Both the position numbers and the translations under genes were made by a program. Positions 55,445-62,136 of a stretch of 64,000 nucleotides of DNA are shown in pieces. The DNA comes from Candidatus Rhodoferax mariagerensis. Lineage in GTDB: Bacteria; Pseudomonadota; Gammaproteobacteria; Burkholderiales; Burkholderiaceae_C. The stretch lies in assembly GCA_016719055.1 (NCBI GenBank), contig JADKAW010000041.1:5259-69258 (forward strand), written 5' to 3'. The notes under the pieces were generated by a model. The model saw only the letters and a list, made by a program, of their open reading frames with translations, had not been told where the DNA came from and did not search any database. The first letter of the stretch is position 1. Every line of letters starts with the position of its first letter.

Positions 55445-58400
55445 TCATGCCGCCACCTCGTCATCCAGCCAATCCACCTTGGCCATCTTGCGCACCACCA
55501 CAAACTCGTCGCGGTTGGTGCCGATGGTTCCGTAGTAGTTGAAGCCGTAGCTGAACTGGGCGTAGCCGCCAATCATGTGGGTGGGCTTGAGCACAATGCG
55601 GGTCACCGAGTTGTGAATGCCGCCGCGCACCCCGGTGATCTCGGAGCCGGGGGTGTTGATGATCTTTTCTTGCGAGTGGTACATCATGGTCATGCCGGGG
55701 TTGACGCGCTGGCTGACCACGGCGCGGGCCGCAATCGCGCCGTTGATGTTGAAGACCTCGATCCAGTCGTTGTCTTCAATCCCTGCGCTCTTGGCATCGT
55801 CTTCACTGAGCCAGACCACGCTACCGCCCCGGTTCAAGGTGAGCATCATCAGGTTGTCGCTGTAGGTGGAGTGAATGCCCCACTTCTGGTGCGGTGTGAT
55901 GAAGTTCAGCGCAATTTCCTTGTGGCCGTTGGGCTTGATGTTGTGAATGCCAGCAGTGGTTTTCAGGTCCACCGGGGGTCGGTAGCTGCTGAAGCCTTCG
56001 CCAAACGCCGTCATCCACGGGTGGTCCATGTAGAACTGCTGGCGCCCGGTCAGGGTGCGCCATGGGATCATCTCGTGCACGTTGGTGTAACCGGCGTTGT
56101 ACGACACGGTTTCAGACTCGATGCCGCTCCAGGTCGGCGAGCTGATGATCTTGCGTGGCTGCGCCTGAATGTCGCGGAAGCGGATTTTTTCGTCTTCGCG
56201 GTACAGCGCCAGATGGGTGTGATCCAGGCCGGTTTGTTTGCCCAAAGCCTTCCAGGCCTTAACCGCGACATGGCCATTAGTTTCGGGGGCGAGTTGCAGC
56301 ACGACTTCGCAGGCATCGATGTCTGTCTCGATCTTGGGCATGCCGCAGGTCACCCCCGCATCGGTTGTCAAACCGTTGAGCTGTCCCAGTTGGGTGACTT
56401 CAATTTTGGTGTCCCAACTGATGCCCTTGCCGCCATTGCCGACCTTGTTCATCAGGGGTCCCAAGGCAATGAAACGTTTGTAAACATTGGGGTAATCCCG
56501 CTCGACCACCACCATGTTGGGTGCGGTTTTGCCAGGGATCAACTCAATTTCGCCGCGTTTCCAGTCCTGCACGCCAAAGGGTTGCGCCAGTTCCGCCGGT
56601 GAGTCGTGCATCAGCGGCGACAGCACCATCTCGCGTTCCACACCCAGGTGGCCGACACAGACCTCGCTGAACTTCTTGGCAAAACCCTTGTAGATGTCCC
56701 AGTCGCTGCGCGATTGCCAGGCCGGGTCCACCGCGGTGGAGAGCGGGTGAATGAACGGGTGCATGTCGCTGGTGTTGAGGTCGTTTTTCTCGTACCAGGT
56801 AGCAGTCGGCAACACGATGTCGGAGTACAGGCAGGTGGTGCTCATGCGGAAATCCAGCGTCACCAGCAGATCCAGCTTGCCCTCGGGCGCCTTGTCGTGC
56901 CAGACCACTTCTTCGGGCTTGGCTTCATCGTGGCCGATGTCTTTGCCCTGCACACCGTTGCTGGTGCCCAGCAGGTGTTTCAGAAAATATTCATGGCCCT
57001 TGCCGCTGGAGCCCAAAATGTTGGAGCGCCAGACAAACATGTTGCGCGGCCAGTTGTCCGGGTGATCCGGGTCTTCACAACTCATCTTCAGTGAGCCGTC
57101 TTTCAGACCCTTGACCGTGTAGTCTTTCGGGTCCATGCCGGCGGCCACGGCATCTTTCACCACCTTGAAAGGGTTGGTCTTGAGCTGTGGTGCAGAAGGC
57201 AACCAGCCCATACGTTCGGCACGCACGTTGTAGTCGATCATGCTGCCGCCAAATTTGGACTTATCGGCCAAGGGTGACAGAACCTCGTCCACACCGAGTT
57301 TTTCGTAGCGCCACTGGTCGGTGTGGGCGTAGAAGAAGCTGGTGCTGTTCATCTGCCGTGGCGGGCGAATCCAGTCCAGCGCAAAGGCCAGCGCGGTCCA
57401 GCCCGTTTGTGGGCGCAACTTTTCCTGGCCCACGTAGTGCGCCCAGCCGCCACCCGATTGGCCAATACAGCCGCACATCATCAGCATGTTGATGACACCG
57501 CGGTAGTTCATGTCGGCGTGGTACCAGTGGTTCATGGCCGCACCGATGATCACCATCGACTTGCCATGGGTCTTGTCGGCGTTGTCGGCAAACTGGCGCG
57601 CCACGGTGATGAGCTGCTCGCGCGGTGTGCCGGTAATACGTTCTTGCCAGGCCGGTGTGTACGGCGTGTCGTCGTTGAAATCCCTGGCTGCCAGTTCACC
57701 GGGCAGGCCACGTGCCACGCCGTAGTTGGCCACCTGCAGGTCAAACACGGTGGCCACCAGGGCCTCGCGTTTCTCGCCTTCTTTGCCCAGGGAGATGGTT
57801 TGCACCGGCACGGTACGCACCAGCACATTGTTGGCACCGGCACCGGTGGCGTTATTGGGGAAATGCTCGGTCACAATGCCGCCGAAGTAGGGAAAACCCA
57901 CCTTGGCTGTTTGTGTGCTGGCACCCAGACCTTTTGCGTCGGCTTCCATCACGCTCAGCTTGAGTTTGACATCACCGCCATGGCGGGCCTCTTTGGCTTG
58001 CAGATTCCATTGGCCCTCATCCGCGCGGCCATCCTGGCCCCAGCGGAAACCAATCGCGCCATTGGGCAGCACCACCTTGCCGTCCTCGTTGAAAGCGACG
58101 GTCTTCCACTCGGGGTTGTTGGCCTGGCCGAGTTTGCCGTTGAAGTCGGAGGCGCGCACATATCGATCAGGCACCATGACCACCTCGCCACTGGGCAGGG
58201 TTTGCTCTTTGAGCATGACCAACATCGGCATGTCGGTGTAGCGGCGCACGTAGTCGTCAAAGTAGGCGCTGCGCTGGGTTCTGGCCCCCACGCCGCATGC
58301 TGACGGCTGCCCCCCGAGGGGGCTGGAAGAACTTGGGGCGGCCCGGCCTTCTTCCTTGTCGGGAAAGTAAAACTCTTTCAGGATCACATGGCCCATGGCC

Positions 58401-59320
58401 ATCGCTACCGCTGCGTCGGTGCCTTGCTTGGGTTTCATCCAGATGTCGGACAACTTGGCGACTTCAGAATAATCAGGTGTGACCGCCACCGTCTTGGTGC
58501 CTTTGTAGCGCACCTCGGTGAAAAAGTGGGCATCCGGCGTGCGGGTTTGCGGCACGTTGGAGCCCCAGGCAATGATGAAGCTGGAGTTGTACCAGTCGGC
58601 CGACTCGGGCACGTCGGTTTGCTCGCCCCAGATTTGCGGGCTGGCCGGGGGCAGGTCGCAATACCAGTCGTAAAAACTCATGCACACGCCGCCAATCAGG
58701 CTCAGGTAACGGCTGCCGGCGGCATACGACACCATGGACATGGCCGGAATCGGTGAGAAACCAATGACCCGATCCGGGCCGTGCTTCTTGATGGTGTAAA
58801 CGTTGGCCGCGGCGATCATCTCGTTGACCTCGTCCCAGCTGGAGCGCACAAAACCACCCAGGCCACGCACGCTTTGGTAGTGCTTGCGCTTGGCATCGTC
58901 CTGCGCAATCGAGGTCCAGGCGGCCACCGGGTCCATGGCATGCCGGGCATCGCGCCAGAGTTTCAGCAAGCGGCCACGCACCAAGGGGTATTTAACGCGG
59001 TTGGCGCTGTACAAATACCAGCTGTAGCTGGCACCGCGGGCGCAACCCCGCGGCTCGTGGTTGGGCATGTCCCAGCGCGTGCGGGGGTAGTCAGTTTGCT
59101 GGGTTTCCCAGGTGACGATGCCGCCCTTGACGTAAATTTTCCAGGAACACGAGCCGGTGCAGTTCACCCCATGGGTGCTGCGCACGATCTTGTCGTGTGC
59201 CCAGCGGTCGCGGTAGGCGTTTTCCCAGGTGCGGTCTTCCCCGGTGGTGACACCGTGGTCACCCGCAAAAGGCTCCTGGGGTTGCGAGAAGTAGGTCAAT
59301 CGATCCAGAAAATGACTCAT
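55445..59320 (-). CDS. narG: Respiratory nitrate reductase alpha subunit (molybdopterin)
   Basis: 1291 residues against about 1247 in E. coli. N-terminal [4Fe-4S] cluster residues His/Cys in HGVNCTGSCSWKIYVKG and Cys in PRGCARGASYSW. Mo-pterin domain sequence includes DWYNSSFIIAWGSNVPQTRT and QGTDAAVAMAMGHVILKEFY. The region between KEFYF and YFDDYVRRYTDMPML holds about 34 residues where E. coli has about 7. The extra residues (KEEGRAAPSSSSPLGGQPSA, then CGVGARTQRSA) are encoded by a palindromic repeat at 58262-58360. No stop or frameshift is introduced, so the enzyme may work. First gene of narGHJI-parvulin; no narK precedes it. Confidence 0.94.
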   Translation of the reverse strand: MSHFLDRLTYFSQPQEPFAGDHGVTTGEDRTWENAYRDRWAHDKIVRSTHGVNCTGSCSWKIYVKGGIVTWETQQTDYPRTRWDMPNHEPRGCARGASYSWYLYSANRVKYPLVRGRLLKLWRDARHAMDPVAAWTSIAQDDAKRKHYQSVRGLGGFVRSSWDEVNEMIAAANVYTIKKHGPDRVIGFSPIPAMSMVSYAAGSRYLSLIGGVCMSFYDWYCDLPPASPQIWGEQTDVPESADWYNSSFIIAWGSNVPQTRTPDAHFFTEVRYKGTKTVAVTPDYSEVAKLSDIWMKPKQGTDAAVAMAMGHVILKEFYFPDKEEGRAAPSSSSPLGGQPSACGVGARTQRSAYFDDYVRRYTDMPMLVMLKEQTLPSGEVVMVPDRYVRASDFNGKLGQANNPEWKTVAFNEDGKVVLPNGAIGFRWGQDGRADEGQWNLQAKEARHGGDVKLKLSVMEADAKGLGASTQTAKVGFPYFGGIVTEHFPNNATGAGANNVLVRTVPVQTISLGKEGEKREALVATVFDLQVANYGVARGLPGELAARDFNDDTPYTPAWQERITGTPREQLITVARQFADNADKTHGKSMVIIGAAMNHWYHADMNYRGVINMLMMCGCIGQSGGGWAHYVGQEKLRPQTGWTALAFALDWIRPPRQMNSTSFFYAHTDQWRYEKLGVDEVLSPLADKSKFGGSMIDYNVRAERMGWLPSAPQLKTNPFKVVKDAVAAGMDPKDYTVKGLKDGSLKMSCEDPDHPDNWPRNMFVWRSNILGSSGKGHEYFLKHLLGTSNGVQGKDIGHDEAKPEEVVWHDKAPEGKLDLLVTLDFRMSTTCLYSDIVLPTATWYEKNDLNTSDMHPFIHPLSTAVDPAWQSRSDWDIYKGFAKKFSEVCVGHLGVEREMVLSPLMHDSPAELAQPFGVQDWKRGEIELIPGKTAPNMVVVERDYPNVYKRFIALGPLMNKVGNGGKGISWDTKIEVTQLGQLNGLTTDAGVTCGMPKIETDIDACEVVLQLAPETNGHVAVKAWKALGKQTGLDHTHLALYREDEKIRFRDIQAQPRKIISSPTWSGIESETVSYNAGYTNVHEMIPWRTLTGRQQFYMDHPWMTAFGEGFSSYRPPVDLKTTAGIHNIKPNGHKEIALNFITPHQKWGIHSTYSDNLMMLTLNRGGSVVWLSEDDAKSAGIEDNDWIEVFNINGAIAARAVVSQRVNPGMTMMYHSQEKIINTPGSEITGVRGGIHNSVTRIVLKPTHMIGGYAQFSYGFNYYGTIGTNRDEFVVVRKMAKVDWLDDEVAA
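58262..58360 (-). repeat. Palindromic G/C-rich repeat inserted in frame in narG
   Basis: Centred on CCCCCGAGGGGG (58311-58322), with GCATGCTGACGGCTGCC on one side and GGCTGGAAGAACTTGGGGCGG on the other. Comparable palindromes occur between genes in Comamonadaceae, from memory. It adds about 26 residues to NarG between conserved segments. Confidence 0.75.
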
Positions 59321-59730
59321 GGTGTACCTCGGTTACAAAATTTATATAAAAACAGGCTGCAGCGCTTGTTGAATATGCGCTGATAGCTATCTAATTTGTA
59401 GTGATTAAAGTATTGGAACGCTGGCATCTGCACGCGCTGTGGTGGTGGCAGCGGGCTCCAAAAAGATGGTTTTGCAAACCGGTCTGGTGGGTGTCTGGCA
59501 TGTCGCTGGCTCCTGTACTGGGATGACAGAACTTTAGGTTTGAGGCTGCTTTGGCGCTATCCCTCTGAAGTACAGCTTGGGCAGAGCGATGGAACTATGC
59601 AAAGGGTCAACCGGATAGTTCCTCAGAACTACCCCGGCCGTACTGCGCGCACGTCAAGCCGACTCCTGGTCAGCACATATAAGTGCAGTGAACTTATACT
59701 TGCCTTTCCTTGTACAGCCGGAGTGATGCC
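59321..59730. other. Region upstream of narG
   Basis: 410 bp separating divergent narG and the first toxin-antitoxin pair. It includes a REP-like copy at 59340-59412, almost touching the narG start. By eye I see no good FNR consensus or NarL heptamer cluster. Confidence 0.5.
59340..59412 (+). repeat. REP-like repeat, copy E (20 nt upstream of narG)
   Basis: AACAGGCTGCAGCGCTTGTT, then TGCGCTGATAGCTATCTAAT follows the family pattern (GCCTGTAGCCC..., TATGCGCTGA-AGCT...). It lies in the narG 5' leader. Confidence 0.55.
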
Positions 59731-59982
59731 ATGGGCCAGGTCACCATTTACGTCGAAGACAGCGCACTCGATGCCGCCAAACGCGCTGCCGAGCGCGCAA
59801 AAATCTCGGTCAGCCAATGGTTTGGCAAGTTCGCCATTGAAGAGCTCCAGCGGCAAAGCCAAAGCTGGGAGGCCTTTTTTGCCGAGATTGACCGCTTGCG
59901 CGACGAGGGCGGCGACGATTTTCCGTCGCTTGAAGAAATTCGGGCCGGCGAGGTACCCGACAGCCCGCGCGAGTCTTGGTAG
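59731..59982 (+). CDS. Antitoxin of a PIN-toxin pair
   Basis: 83 residues. N-terminal beta strand plus helices (GQVTIYVEDSALDAAKRAAE, then KISVSQWFGKFAIEELQ) suggest a ribbon-helix-helix fold. The acidic C-terminus (DRLRDEGGDDFPSLEEIRAG) is the usual toxin-binding tail. GGAG lies 9 nt before the ATG. The PIN toxin follows after 9 bp. Confidence 0.83.
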   Translation: MGQVTIYVEDSALDAAKRAAERAKISVSQWFGKFAIEELQRQSQSWEAFFAEIDRLRDEGGDDFPSLEEIRAGEVPDSPRESW

Positions 59983-59991
59983 GAGCATCTT

Positions 59992-60390
59992 TTGGCCTAC
60001 CTGCTTGACTCCAACACCCTGATTTACTTCTTCAAAAACACCGGCGCAGTTCGCCTGCGCATGTCGCAGCACAAAGACGCAGATCTGCGGCTGTGTACCC
60101 CGGTGTTGTTTGATCTGCTCACCGGCGCGTTCAAGGCGCAAAACCCCAGCAGCCAGTTTTCCCGGCTCAAGGAGGTTGAAAAGCGCTTGACCGTGCTGCC
60201 GTTTGATCTGGAAAGCGCCCGCCAGGCTGCTCAAACCCGGGCGCATCTGGAGCGTTGCGGCACCCCCATTGGCAATGTGGACACCTTGATCGCTGGCATT
60301 GCCCTGGCCCATGACCTCATCCTCGTCACCCGCAACACCCGCGAATTCGACCGCGTGCCGGAACTGCGCGTTGAAAACTGGTACGAATGA
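59992..60390 (+). CDS. PIN-domain toxin (VapC-like)
   Basis: 132 residues. The first catalytic Asp is in YLLDSNTLIYFFK, the second acidic position is Asp in VLFDLLTGAFK (most VapC proteins have Glu here), then Asp in GNVDTLIAGIALAH and an Asn/Asp region in LVTRNTREFDRV. VapC toxins cleave tRNA or rRNA. TTG start chosen because GGAG lies 7 nt upstream and the family N-terminus begins there. Partner of the preceding antitoxin. Confidence 0.87.
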   Translation: MAYLLDSNTLIYFFKNTGAVRLRMSQHKDADLRLCTPVLFDLLTGAFKAQNPSSQFSRLKEVEKRLTVLPFDLESARQAAQTRAHLERCGTPIGNVDTLIAGIALAHDLILVTRNTREFDRVPELRVENWYE

Positions 60391-60445
60391 CAACAAAACT
60401 GGCCGCCAGCGTTGATTTCAAAATTTCGTCGATCATGTATATTGC

Positions 60446-60462
60446 TATCTTGATAACAGATA
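60446..60462. promoter_or_regulatory. Candidate operator of the mazEF-like pair
   Basis: TATCT-N7-AGATA inverted repeat 11 nt before the antitoxin ATG at 60473. Toxin-antitoxin pairs usually repress themselves through such sites; inferred from position and symmetry. Confidence 0.4.
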
Positions 60463-60472
60463 CCGCTTGATC

Positions 60473-60823
60473 ATGACGACTTCAACCCACTCTTCAAGGT
60501 CTGGTGCAAAACCGCAGCAACTGCTTGTGCGCTTGCCAGACGACCTGGCCCAGCGCTTTGCGCAAGTGGTGCCCTCGCGCCAGCGCAGCCGTTTTTTACT
60601 GGACTTGTTGCGCTCGGAGCTGGATCGGGAAAGTCTGGCATTGGCGCAGGCCGCCAAGACCCTGACTGAACTGGAGTCGGGTCAACCCGCCCTGACCGCA
60701 GAGGCGGCGCAATGGGTAGCGGCCTCACTCACCACCGATACGCCCGATGACGATGCGGATTTCAACGCCGAAGCATTTGAGCGCGACTTTGCAGCAGCCC
60801 AGGCGCAGGCGCAAAACCCATGA
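60473..60823 (+). CDS. MazE-like antitoxin
   Basis: 116 residues. N-terminal segment QQLLVRLPDDLAQRFAQVVP, then RQRSRFLLDLLRSELDRESL resembles a ribbon-helix-helix/MazE9-type DNA-binding part; the acidic C-terminus (DTPDDDADFNAEAFERDF) would bind the toxin. It overlaps mazF by four bases. ATG at 60473; the frame also allows TTG at 60467. Confidence 0.82.
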   Translation: MTTSTHSSRSGAKPQQLLVRLPDDLAQRFAQVVPSRQRSRFLLDLLRSELDRESLALAQAAKTLTELESGQPALTAEAAQWVAASLTTDTPDDDADFNAEAFERDFAAAQAQAQNP

Positions 60824-61164
60824 CCGCCAGCATCGAACGAGGCGATGTGTATTGGGTAGAGCTTGACCCCACACGCGGCGCTGAAATTGCCAAGACCCGC
60901 CCTTGCTTTGTCTTGTCCGCCAGCGAAATCAACCAACACCGCAAAACGGTCGTGGTCATCCCGCTGACCACCACGGCCACACCGGCAGCCCCGCCGCTGC
61001 TGATCGCCGTGCCATCGGCCGGGGCCAGCAGCAAGGCACGCATCGAACACATCCGCGCAGTTGATAAAAGCCGTCTGCAACGCAAACTCGGCCGACTTAG
61101 CGCCCAGGACCTGCACGCCGTTGAAGAGGCATTGCGCCGTGTATTGCGCTTGCCAAAGGACTGA
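60820..61164 (+). CDS. mazF: MazF-family endoribonuclease toxin
   Basis: 114 residues. The MazF N-terminus RGDVYWVELDPTRGAEIAKT is followed by RPCFVLSASEINQHRKTVVV, PLTT and the C-terminal LGRLSAQDLHAVEEALRRVL. Conserved Arg and Thr/Ser of the mRNA interferase active site are present (RPC, PLTT). Toxin of the pair with the upstream antitoxin (4-bp overlap). Confidence 0.93.
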   Translation: MTASIERGDVYWVELDPTRGAEIAKTRPCFVLSASEINQHRKTVVVIPLTTTATPAAPPLLIAVPSAGASSKARIEHIRAVDKSRLQRKLGRLSAQDLHAVEEALRRVLRLPKD

Positions 61165-61224
61165 AAGCATGACTTTGCATCGCCTGCATTGAACAGCGCA
61201 AATGGCTGCTCAGAGCCAGTGAAT

Positions 61225-61285
61225 TTATAACAAATCAACCGCTAGCCCACGTCCTAATTGCGCTGACAGCTATCAAAAATGTACC
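61225..61285 (+). repeat. REP-like repeat, copy F
   Basis: CCGCTAGCCCACGTCCTAAT, then TGCGCTGACAGCTATCAAAA resembles the family core. It lies between mazF and the methyltransferase fragment. Confidence 0.55.
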
Positions 61286-61289
61286 ATCC

Positions 61290-61503
61290 ATGACCACCCC
61301 GACCGACCTGCTGCACAAGCTTGAACATTTAAGCGCACCGCAACTTCGCCGCCTGCTGACCGAGCACCTGACCCGGCAAAAAACGCGGGCTGTACTGGGA
61401 AAGCAGCGCCATCGAGCGCGACGCGGCGCTGAACGCCAACATTGTGCTGCCGCGCCTGGTCGAGGCCGACTCGCATGTCCTTGCAAAAAGCGCTGCTGCA
61501 CGC
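61290..61503 (+). pseudogene. Type III restriction-modification methyltransferase (Mod) N-terminal fragment
   Basis: MTTPTDLLHKLEHLSAPQLR then, one frame over near 61385, LYWESSAIERDAALNANIVL and PRLVEADSHVL, the N-terminus of type III Mod enzymes. The catalytic DPPY and SAM motifs are absent; the sequence leads into a toxin-antitoxin pair. Dead fragment; the Res part lies 600 bp downstream. Confidence 0.83.
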
Positions 61504-61605
61504 TCAGGTGGCACCCCGTCGCCAGCGGCGGCCGCAAACACAAGCCCAGCCGCAGTCAGTATGATTTCGCCCATTCCAACCCTTTTAACCAGCCCGGAGG
61601 TTCCC

Positions 61606-61833
61606 ATGATGAGCCAGCTTGAATATGTAGAAGCCCAGGTGATGCAGCTCACCCCCGCCGAACGCAACCATTTGCTGGAGCGGCTGATTGTCAGCCTCGA
61701 CACCGACCCCGAGGTTGAAGCCGCCTGGGAACAAGTGGCGGACCAGCGCGAGGCGGATATAGAAGCCGGGCGCGCCCATTGGATTGACGGTGACGAGGCG
61801 ATGCGCCAACTCAGGGCCAGGCTGTTGCCATGA
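61606..61833 (+). CDS. Addiction-module antitoxin (TIGR02574-like)
   Basis: 75 residues: VMQLTPAERNHLLERLIVSL followed by the acidic helix DTDPEVEAAWEQVADQREAD and a C-terminal segment. GGAGG lies 6 nt before the ATG at 61606. Overlaps the RelE/ParE-type toxin by four bases. It is situated between the Mod fragment and the Res remnant. Confidence 0.87.
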   Translation: MMSQLEYVEAQVMQLTPAERNHLLERLIVSLDTDPEVEAAWEQVADQREADIEAGRAHWIDGDEAMRQLRARLLP

Positions 61834-62123
61834 ATTATTCTTTTCACGACCTGGCCGCCGGGGACGTGATAGCCGCGCAGGATTACTACCTTCAAAACGC
61901 GGGAAGCGCAGTTGCCAAGCGATTCACGAACGAACTCGACCGCGTGATTCAGCTTTTGTTGGTCAACCCGGGTTTTGGTACGCCCGCTGCCAAGCACAGA
62001 CGCAGTTACCCGCTCAAGGACTTTCCGTTTTCCCTGATTTATCAGATTGAGGGCGAGCAACTTCGCATCTTGGTCGTCCGCCACCAACGCCAAAGACCCA
62101 GTTTCGGCAGCAGCAGGCATTGA
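61830..62123 (+). CDS. RelE/ParE-family toxin
   Basis: 97 residues: SFHDLAAGDVIAAQDYYLQN, FTNELDRVIQLLLVNPGFGT, the conserved RRSYPLKDFPFSLIYQIEGE and ILVVRHQRQRP. ParE toxins act on gyrase, RelE on ribosome-bound mRNA; the target cannot be told here. Follows its antitoxin with a 4-bp overlap. Confidence 0.88.
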   Translation: MNYSFHDLAAGDVIAAQDYYLQNAGSAVAKRFTNELDRVIQLLLVNPGFGTPAAKHRRSYPLKDFPFSLIYQIEGEQLRILVVRHQRQRPSFGSSRH

Positions 62124-62136
62124 CTGACCACCCGAC

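Noticed and set aside
55301..56602. 433-codon plus-strand frame opposite narG
   Set aside because: Shadow of narG; the minus-strand gene has full family motifs.
59321..59730. FNR or NarL sites controlling narG
   Set aside because: By eye, no site matching TTGAT-N4-ATCAA within two mismatches nor a clear heptamer array; a matrix scan would be needed.
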